A stretch of 6,412 nt of DNA from UCB3 sp964415605 (GTDB taxonomy: Bacteria; Chloroflexota; Anaerolineae; Epilineales; Epilineaceae): contig CAYQBA010000228.1 in NCBI GenBank assembly GCA_964415605.1, positions 1-6,412 on the forward strand, read 5' to 3'. Shown here piece after piece: positions 1 to 4,788 of the stretch. Made by a program: the position numbers and the translations under genes. How positions within the stretch are numbered: position 1 is the stretch's first letter; every line of letters starts with the position of its first letter. Under the pieces are notes generated by a model that was not told where the DNA came from, made no database searches, and saw only the letters and a program-made list of their open reading frames with translations.

Positions 1-137
1 CGGTGCTGCCGCCGGCCGCGGGGCTGCGCCGCGCGGGCTGGCTGGCGGAGCTCGGGCGGCGCCGCTGGACGGCGGGCGACCCCGGCGACCCCGACGTCGT
101 CGCGCCGATCTACCTCGACACGCCGGCCGGGCCGTGA
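1..137 (+). CDS. tsaB: C-terminal end of TsaB, tRNA t6A biosynthesis protein (5' end outside window)
   Basis: An open frame enters from the left edge (first full codon at 3) and ends at TGA 135-137, giving 44 visible residues. The end contains VVAPIYLDTP, which resembles the P-x-YL(R) signature near the end of TsaB proteins. The stop overlaps the GTG start of rimI by 4 nt (GTGA), and tsaB-rimI is a very common bacterial gene pair. TsaB is the inactive-ASKHA partner that supports TsaD in transferring the threonylcarbamoyl group to A37 of ANN-decoding tRNAs in the cytoplasm. The usual Arg after YL is Asp here. The call rests on a short tail plus gene context; the catalytic-fold part is not visible, so some other protein preceding rimI cannot be fully excluded. 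Confidence 0.7.
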   Translation, partial: VLPPAAGLRRAGWLAELGRRRWTAGDPGDPDVVAPIYLDTPAGP

Positions 138-847
138 CGGGCGCGGTGCAGCCGGTCGGCCGCCCGGCCGTGACCCTGCGGCCGATGCGGGTGGCGGACA
201 TCGCGGCCGTCGAGCGCATCGAGGCGGCGTCGCTGCCCCATCCGTGGCCGGCGGGCGCGTTCCGCCACGAGCTCGAGGCGAACCCGCACGCGCGCTACGT
301 GGTCGCGGCGCTGGCGGGGGAGGCGCCCGCGCCCAGCCGCGCGGCGGCGGGTGCCGCACCGGGCGACGTCTCACTGCCGACCCCGGCGGGGGGCGACGCC
401 GCGGGCGAGGTGTCGCCCGTGGTCGGGTTCGCCGGGCTCTGGATGCAGTTCGACGAGGCGCACCTCAGCCTGATGGCCGTGGCCCCGGCGTACCGTCGGT
501 GCGGGATCGGCGCGCGCCTGGTGGCGCGGATGCTGGAGGAGGCCATGGCGGCCGGGGCCGTGTGCATGACGCTCGAGGTGCGGGCCGGCAACGTGCCCGC
601 GCAACGCCTGTACGCGCGCTTTGGCTTCGCGGTGGTCGGCGAGCGGCGGGCATACTACCCGGACAACGACGAGGACGCGCTGATCATGACGACGCCGCCG
701 CTGGGCGACCGGGCGTGGCGGCAGCGGTTCGAGCGCATTCGGGCGCGGCTGGACGGCCGGCCGGGCGCCGGGTCAACGCGCGAGGAGGACCACCACCGAC
801 AGCCCGATGAGGGTGAGCCCGGTGGTGAGCATGAGGTTCGACGGTGA
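134..847 (+). CDS. rimI: RimI-type ribosomal-protein/protein N-alpha-acetyltransferase (GNAT family), enlarged
   Basis: Cytoplasmic GNAT enzyme that transfers acetyl from acetyl-CoA to protein N-termini (classically Ala-1 of ribosomal protein S18). Seen: the core starts at VTLRPMRVADI (residues 13-23); the acetyl-CoA pyrophosphate loop is RRCGIG (121-126); the RimI signatures are LEVRAGNVPAQRLYARFGF (148-166), including Asn153 and Tyr160, and RRAYYP plus EDALIM (171-186). These match E. coli RimI block by block. The GTG start overlaps the tsaB stop (GTGA), implying translational coupling. At 237 residues it is much longer than the usual 150-160. About 27-30 extra low-complexity Ala/Pro/Gly residues sit at 62-93, between the N-terminal part and the GFAGLW strand, and about 47 residues follow the usual end near Pro189. 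The last 24 residues are antisense to the gene at 773-1096. Function is secure; natural substrate range is inferred. Confidence 0.93.
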   Translation: MTGAVQPVGRPAVTLRPMRVADIAAVERIEAASLPHPWPAGAFRHELEANPHARYVVAALAGEAPAPSRAAAGAAPGDVSLPTPAGGDAAGEVSPVVGFAGLWMQFDEAHLSLMAVAPAYRRCGIGARLVARMLEEAMAAGAVCMTLEVRAGNVPAQRLYARFGFAVVGERRAYYPDNDEDALIMTTPPLGDRAWRQRFERIRARLDGRPGAGSTREEDHHRQPDEGEPGGEHEVRR

Positions 848-1096
848 GACGACGCGGTCGATCCAACCGCGCCGCGCGGGGCCGGCGCCGGGACTCGGCT
901 CGCTCAGCCCGAGCCGCGGCCACGGGCCGGACCAACCGAGGACGGACAGCAGCGTCGTGACCAGACCGGCGTAGAAGATCCGCTCGCTGCACGCCATGCC
1001 GGGGACACCCCGCGCGTGGCACACGACCTCGATCGCCACGGCGATGACGAGGCTGGTCAGGATGCCGAAGCCGATCTGCATCAGTGCGGTGCGCAT
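773..1096 (-). CDS. Unrecognised 107-residue membrane protein, about three transmembrane segments
   Basis: I do not recognise the family. The chosen start is ATG at 1096; an upstream extension in the same frame (to 1255) is Pro/Gly/Arg-rich and does not look like protein. The 107 residues contain three hydrophobic stretches, about 7-25, 40-55 and 87-105. The loop after the second is Pro/Gly/Arg-rich (about 57-80), and Cys26 and Cys36 lie in the first loop. The C-terminus is hydrophobic and ends LLAR. No Shine-Dalgarno sequence precedes the ATG; instead a TATACT box ends 8 nt before it, suggesting a leaderless transcript. The last 75 nt overlap the end of rimI on the other strand. A strong hairpin and a membrane micropeptide gene lie upstream on the same strand. 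It is probably a real inner-membrane protein of unknown role; the hydrophobic segments and the plausible start support it. Confidence 0.6.
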   Translation of the reverse strand: MRTALMQIGFGILTSLVIAVAIEVVCHARGVPGMACSERIFYAGLVTTLLSVLGWSGPWPRLGLSEPSPGAGPARRGWIDRVVSPSNLMLTTGLTLIGLSVVVLLAR

Positions 1097-1104
1097 GTGA
1101 CAGA

Positions 1105-1131
1105 AGTATACGCCGGGCGCGCCACACACAA
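1105..1131 (-). promoter_or_regulatory. Candidate promoter of the 107-residue membrane protein gene
   Basis: Reading the minus strand, TATACT (1110-1105) matches the -10 consensus TATAAT at five of six positions and stands out in very GC-rich DNA. A weak -35 candidate TTGTGT (1131-1126) lies 15 nt upstream, shorter than the ideal 17. The -10 box ends 8 nt before the ATG at 1096, so transcription would begin at or next to the start codon. The -35 candidate overlaps the base of the hairpin at 1129-1163. No experimental support is available. Confidence 0.4.
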
Positions 1132-1163
1132 CGCCGCCGGATCGCGGGGATCCGGCGGCGTTG
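1129..1163 (-). terminator. 15-bp inverted repeat, probable terminator hairpin downstream of the micropeptide gene
   Basis: Positions 1129-1143 pair perfectly with 1149-1163 (15 bp, loop of 5 nt). The stem is mostly G+C, with A-T pairs at the open end and two near the loop. On the minus strand it lies about 60 nt downstream of the micropeptide stop and is followed by TGTGTGTGG, only a partly U-rich tail, so it is not a textbook intrinsic terminator. On the plus strand no U tract follows. It sits directly upstream of the promoter and start of the 107-residue gene, so it may separate the two minus-strand transcripts. An attenuator or mRNA-stabilising role is an alternative. Confidence 0.5.
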
Positions 1164-1224
1164 CCACAAAGGAGGAGGCCCGGCGGCCAGCCATCGGCCG
1201 CGGGGTGCCACGCGCGGTTCCCGG

Positions 1225-1302
1225 CTAGCGCCGGGAGAGTGCGAGACCGTCGCACCAGACCAGCAACAACATGATGACGACAATGAGGATACCCGAGTTC
1301 AT
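1225..1302 (-). CDS. 25-residue single-pass membrane micropeptide
   Basis: A short open frame from ATG 1302 to TAG 1225 encodes 25 residues: MNSG, then a hydrophobic run from Ile5 to Cys17 (ILIVVIMLLLVWC), then DGLALS and a terminal Arg-Arg. It is preceded by the best Shine-Dalgarno sequence in the window, AAAGGAG, 7 nt before the ATG. The composition (one membrane span, positively charged C-terminus) fits a small membrane protein with the C-terminus in the cytoplasm. Codons are less extreme in GC than in neighbouring genes (ATT, ATC, TTG and GGT occur). I know no family with this sequence. It is divergent from the metal ATPase gene and lies upstream of another small membrane protein gene, with a hairpin between. 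Small single-span peptides such as KdpF or MgtR act on P-type ATPases or other transporters, but any such role here is only a suggestion from position. Confidence 0.6.
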   Translation of the reverse strand: MNSGILIVVIMLLLVWCDGLALSRR

Positions 1303-1309
1303 TTCAATG

Positions 1310-1316
1310 CTCCTTT
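1310..1316 (-). promoter_or_regulatory. Strong Shine-Dalgarno site of the micropeptide gene
   Basis: Minus strand AAAGGAG, complementary to the anti-Shine-Dalgarno CCUCC end of 16S rRNA, ends 7 nt before the ATG at 1302. It is the main evidence that the 25-codon frame is translated, and it contrasts with the lack of such sites in front of the ATPase and the 107-residue gene. Confidence 0.7.
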
Positions 1317-1615
1317 CACGATGCAGGCGTCGTGGCCAATGTTCGTCAACCGCAATGCCTATGACGGCCCAGTCGCGCCGATGGTTACGACGATCGCCGG
1401 CGGCGCCAGCCGCTCGACGAAATCTTAAGCCTTGGCCGGGCTCACCCGACCGCGCTTGTCTGACTTGGGTCGACTGATCGCGATTCCGTGACCACGGTTG
1501 CCAGTCTATCCGATCTCGCCATGTCGGACGCGGCGTCCCGCCGCCGAGCGCCCGTCGGGTGCCTGCCGCCTGCCTGCCACCGCGTGCCTTTCGCCCAGGC
1601 AGTGACCCCGCCCGG

Positions 1616-1645
1616 TTCACGTCTGATCGAGCGCACCAGTATCAT
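1616..1645 (+). promoter_or_regulatory. Candidate promoter of the metal ATPase gene, with -10 box 7 nt before the ATG
   Basis: TATCAT at 1640-1645 matches the -10 consensus at five of six positions. TTCACG at 1616-1621 matches TTGACA at four of six, with an 18-nt spacer. The -10 box ends 7 nt before ATG 1653, which places the expected transcription start at the start codon. There is no Shine-Dalgarno sequence in the gap (TGCCCGG), so the mRNA is probably leaderless. Confidence 0.5.
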
Positions 1646-1652
1646 TGCCCGG

Positions 1653-3635
1653 ATGTCTACCCTCACCGCCAGCACGCACCTGCGCCCCGGCGGGGCGCAG
1701 CCCCCCGCGCCCGGTGGCCCGCACGCCGAGATCGACGCCGCCACGCGCCAGGCCCGGCGTCTCGGCACGCTCACGGCGATGGCGCTCGTGGCGCTGACCC
1801 TGGCCGTCTGGCGCGAACGTTCGGGTGCCCCGGCGGCGCAGTGGATGGCCCTCTACGGCGTGGCGTATGCCGCCGGCGGCTACTCCGGCCTGGTCAATGG
1901 TTGGGCCGCCGTGCGGCAGCGGACGCTCGACGTCAACATCCTCATGCTCATCGCGGCGCTCGGCGCCGCCGCCATCAGCAACTGGCTCGAGGGCGGCATC
2001 TTGCTGTTCCTGTTCTCGCTCTCCGAGACGCTGCAGACCTACGCCCTGGGCCGGACGCGCCACGCCGTGCGCGCGCTCATGCGCCTGCGCCCCGACACCG
2101 CCCGCCTGCGGACCTCCGAGGGCACCCGCGACGTGCCCGTCGAGGCGTTGGAGGTCGGTGACATCGTCGTCGTCCAGCCCGGCGAGCGCGTGCCCGCGGA
2201 CGGCGTCGTCACGGCCGGCCACAGCGACCTCGACCAGGCCGCGATCACCGGCGAGTCCGTCCCGGTGCCCAAGGCCTTTGGCGACGAGGTCTTCGCCGCC
2301 ACCATCAACGGCACCGGCGTGCTCGACGTGCGCGTGACGCGCCCGGCGACCGAGAGCACCGTCGCGCGCATTGTCGCCCTCGTCGCCGAAGCCCAGGCCA
2401 CGCGCGCGCCGACCCAGCGCGTCATCGACCGGTTCGGCAACCGCTACGCCTGGGCCGTCATCCTCGGCAGCCTGGCCGTCATGGCCGTGCCCCCCTTGGT
2501 GTGGGGTTGGCCGTTCGAGACGGCGTTCTACCGGGCCATGACTCTGCTCGTGGTGGCCAGCCCATGCGCGCTCGTGATCTCCACCCCCGCCACCTATCTC
2601 GCCGCCATCGCGAACGCCGCGCGCCACCGCGTGTTGTTCAAGGGCGGCGCCTACCTCGAGGCCGCCGCGGACGTCGACACCGTCGCGTTCGACAAGACCG
2701 GCACGCTCACCCACGGCCGGCCCGTCGTCACCGACGTGCACCCGCTGGAAGGGTGGGAGACGGATGCCGTGCTCGCCTTGGCCGCCATGGCCGAGATCCG
2801 CAGCGAGCACTTGATCGGCCGGGCCGTCGTGGAGGCGGCGCTGGCCCGCGGGCTCGCGGTATCCGAGCCCGAAGCCACCCGTGCGCTGCCCGGGATCGGC
2901 GTCGAGGCGCAGGTCGGCGGGCACCGGGTTTGCGTCGTCCACCCGCGTGCCTGGCTCGGCGACGAACGACCGGGCGTCGAGGCCGCCTTCGCGGCGCTGG
3001 CCGGCCTGGCCGAGCGGCTCGAGCGCGAAGCCAAGACGGTCATGATCGTCGCCCGCGACGATGTTCCCGTCGGCGTCTTGGCCGTGGCCGACACGCTTCG
3101 GCCAGCCGCGGCGCCCACGCTGCACGGCCTGCGCCGAGCCGGGGTGCGGCGCCTCGTCATGGTCACCGGCGACAACACGCATGTGGCGCGTGCCATCGCC
3201 GCCGACGTCGGAATCGCCGACGGCGACGTGCACGCCGGGCTGTTGCCCGCCGACAAGGCCAGCCTGGTGGCGTCGCTGGCCGCGCGCGGGGCGCGCGTGG
3301 CATTCGTCGGCGATGGCGTCAACGACGCCCCGGCGCTGGCGGCCTCGGCGCTGGGGGTGGCGATGGGCGCCGGCGGCAGCGACGTCGCGCTCGAGACCGC
3401 CGATGTCGTCCTGATGGGCGACCAGATCGAGCGGCTCGGCTACGTGTTCGGCCTAGGCCGGGCCGCCCGCCGTGTCGTCCAACAAAACGTCGTGTTCAGC
3501 GTCGGTGTCATCGCCGTGCTCGTCTTCGCCACCCTGGTCCACGGCATCCCGCTGCCGCTGGGCGTCGTCGGGCACGAGGGCAGCACCGTCGTCGTGGTCG
3601 TCAACGGCCTGCGCTTGCTCCGCTTCAGGGGATAG
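1653..3635 (+). CDS. P1B-4-type transition-metal exporting P-type ATPase (Co/Zn/Fe class)
   Basis: Inner-membrane pump of 660 residues that couples ATP hydrolysis to export of divalent transition metal. Seen: actuator TGES at 199-202; membrane metal-site motif SPC at 303-305; phosphorylated Asp347 in DKTGTLT; nucleotide-domain GIG at 414-416; TGD at 505-507; GDGVND at 553-558; and HEGST at 641-645 in the last membrane segment. SPC combined with a C-terminal HEG(G/S)T motif is the mark of the P1B-4 subgroup (CoaT/CtpD/PfeT-like), for which Co, Fe, Zn or Ni export is reported. No N-terminal metal-binding domain is present, as usual for the subgroup. The nucleotide-binding HP motif reads SEHL instead of SEHP (His386-Leu387). 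The start at 1653 is chosen over a GTG at 1488 because of codon composition and the promoter placement. The last 183 nt are overlapped antisense by the PrsW-like gene. Exact metal cannot be told from sequence. Confidence 0.93.
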   Translation: MSTLTASTHLRPGGAQPPAPGGPHAEIDAATRQARRLGTLTAMALVALTLAVWRERSGAPAAQWMALYGVAYAAGGYSGLVNGWAAVRQRTLDVNILMLIAALGAAAISNWLEGGILLFLFSLSETLQTYALGRTRHAVRALMRLRPDTARLRTSEGTRDVPVEALEVGDIVVVQPGERVPADGVVTAGHSDLDQAAITGESVPVPKAFGDEVFAATINGTGVLDVRVTRPATESTVARIVALVAEAQATRAPTQRVIDRFGNRYAWAVILGSLAVMAVPPLVWGWPFETAFYRAMTLLVVASPCALVISTPATYLAAIANAARHRVLFKGGAYLEAAADVDTVAFDKTGTLTHGRPVVTDVHPLEGWETDAVLALAAMAEIRSEHLIGRAVVEAALARGLAVSEPEATRALPGIGVEAQVGGHRVCVVHPRAWLGDERPGVEAAFAALAGLAERLEREAKTVMIVARDDVPVGVLAVADTLRPAAAPTLHGLRRAGVRRLVMVTGDNTHVARAIAADVGIADGDVHAGLLPADKASLVASLAARGARVAFVGDGVNDAPALAASALGVAMGAGGSDVALETADVVLMGDQIERLGYVFGLGRAARRVVQQNVVFSVGVIAVLVFATLVHGIPLPLGVVGHEGSTVVVVVNGLRLLRFRG

Positions 3636-4772
3636 CGATCGCGAGAGGCGCAGGAATCCCAGGCCGATGGCGGCGAAGCCGGCGACGATGGCCGCGCCGG
3701 CGAGCGAGCCCACGGCCCCGAGCATCGGCCGGTCCAGCGCCTCGCCGCCCAGCGTCGCGAGCACCGCCGTCACGACGAAGCCATTCCAGGCACCGTGGCC
3801 GGCGATGGCGGCGGCCACGAGCCCCAGCCCCGCGCGCCGATGGCCGCCACGGGCGGCGCGCTGCCAGCCCAGGACCGCCAGACCGGTCATGGTGGCGTGC
3901 ATCAACGTCGCGCACGCCCGTGCGATCATGGCCACGCCCCAACCCGCCGGGCTGGCGCCCATCGCGCCGAACATCACGGCTTCGACGATTCCGAAGCCCG
4001 CCCCGGTGGTCGTGCCCCAAGCCCACGCGCGGGCCGGCGTGGCCGGCCGGCGCACGACGACCACGGCGGCCTTCGCCAGCTCCTCGATGGCCGGGCCGAC
4101 GAGCGCGAAGAACGCGAAGACCGCCGCGATGGCGATCGGGTGCAGCGCGGGCACGAGCGCCGCCGGTTCCAGCGCCTGCTCGCGCACCGCAGCGTTCAGC
4201 GCGTCGCCCAGCCGCCCCAGCGCCTGCGGCCCGCCGGGGGCGACCCGCAGCGCGGCGTACGTCAGCCCTCCCAGACCGACGGCGGCCACGACCTCGAGCA
4301 CGGCCGCGATGCCGGTGGCGAGCGCGCCGCCCGCGACGACGCTGATGACGACGCCGCGCCACGTCAGCCACGCCGGTCCGCCGGCGCGCCAGGCCACGTA
4401 GGCCGCCACGACCAGTGCCGGCGCGACGGCGCCAAAGGCATGGACGATCGGGAAGAGCACGCCGGTCGAGGTCACGCGCCCCATGCCGAGCACGGCGGTG
4501 CCGGCGAGCAGCGCCAACGTGAACGCCCACAGCCACACCAGGGGGTTGCGCGGGCCGAACCGGACCGCCGGCGCTGCCGACGGGAGCCCGGCCCCGGACA
4601 GCGCCACCCCGGCGCCGATCGCGAGCCACGCCAGCGCGCCCAGGGCCACGGCCGTGTCGACCTGGGCCGGCGCACCCGCGAGGGCCATCGCGAGCGTCAC
4701 CAGGTAAGCCAGGCCACAGGCGCCTCCGGCGGCCAGCAGCGCCAGCCCCGCACCGGCGACGACACGGTTCAT
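3453..4772 (-). CDS. PrsW-like (M82) glutamic intramembrane protease
   Basis: A polytopic membrane protein of 439 residues with roughly eight to ten hydrophobic segments. Protease signatures appear in order: EELAK (Glu230, Glu231), a second Glu in GFGIVEAVMFG (Glu264), His292 in ATLMHATMTG, and GHGAWNG (His326, Asn330). This order (EExxK, FxxxE, H, HxxWN) is that of the PrsW/M82 family, whose B. subtilis member cleaves the anti-sigma factor RsiW. The target here is unknown and no sigma/anti-sigma genes are in view. The ATG at 4772 lies 16 nt after the stop of the CAP-protein gene on the same strand, so the two are probably one operon; no good Shine-Dalgarno is seen. The final 60 residues (380-439) are antisense to the end of the ATPase gene and carry 20 Asp/Glu, quite unlike the hydrophobic rest. 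The related CPBP/Abi family is a less likely alternative. Confidence 0.8.
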   Translation of the reverse strand: MNRVVAGAGLALLAAGGACGLAYLVTLAMALAGAPAQVDTAVALGALAWLAIGAGVALSGAGLPSAAPAVRFGPRNPLVWLWAFTLALLAGTAVLGMGRVTSTGVLFPIVHAFGAVAPALVVAAYVAWRAGGPAWLTWRGVVISVVAGGALATGIAAVLEVVAAVGLGGLTYAALRVAPGGPQALGRLGDALNAAVREQALEPAALVPALHPIAIAAVFAFFALVGPAIEELAKAAVVVVRRPATPARAWAWGTTTGAGFGIVEAVMFGAMGASPAGWGVAMIARACATLMHATMTGLAVLGWQRAARGGHRRAGLGLVAAAIAGHGAWNGFVVTAVLATLGGEALDRPMLGAVGSLAGAAIVAGFAAIGLGFLRLSRSLSPEAEQAQAVDDHDDGAALVPDDAQRQRDAVDQGGEDEHGDDTDAEHDVLLDDTAGGPA

Positions 4773-4788
4773 CGCGATGGCGCCGGGA

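Larger units (their letters stand above)
1303..1652. other. Divergent intergenic region, 350 nt, no convincing gene
   Basis: Between the micropeptide start (minus) and the ATPase start (plus). It holds the micropeptide ribosome site, a -35-like TTGACG on the minus strand (1349-1344) without a good -10, and the ATPase promoter candidate near 1616-1645. The ATPase frame stays open back to a GTG at 1488, but there 13 of 55 codons end in A or T, against 4 of 55 just after the ATG at 1653, so I read 1488-1652 as non-coding. I could not identify a metal riboswitch or a clear regulator operator. Confidence 0.6.

Noticed and set aside
1321..1349. Sigma-70 promoter for the micropeptide (TTGACG at 1349-1344, minus strand)
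   Set aside because: At 16-18 nt spacing the -10 hexamers (CCTGCA, CTGCAT, TGCATC) match the consensus poorly, so I do not list it as a feature.
1303..1620. Longer minus-strand frame in phase with the micropeptide, giving 131 residues
   Set aside because: The upstream part is Arg/Gly-rich without recognisable sequence and would ignore the strong Shine-Dalgarno at 1310-1316.
1488..1652. N-terminal extension of the ATPase from GTG 1488, containing Cys-Leu-Pro-Pro-Ala-Cys-His that could look like a metal ligand site
   Set aside because: Many more A/T-ending codons than the confirmed coding part (13 of 55 against 4 of 55), no ribosome site, a promoter-like pair inside it, and P1B-4 ATPases usually lack an N-terminal metal domain.
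1400..1652. Metal-sensing (NiCo-type) riboswitch upstream of the ATPase
   Set aside because: I see no convincing conserved junction or multi-stem fold, and the likely leaderless start leaves no 5' UTR for one.
1617..3233. 538-codon minus-strand open frame inside the ATPase gene
   Set aside because: Gly/Asp/His-rich antisense shadow of a gene with complete P-type ATPase motifs; high GC makes long antisense frames common.
2501..4345. 614-codon plus-strand frame crossing the ATPase/PrsW junction
   Set aside because: Arg/Pro/Ala-only composition and no domains; it is an out-of-frame shadow of both genes.
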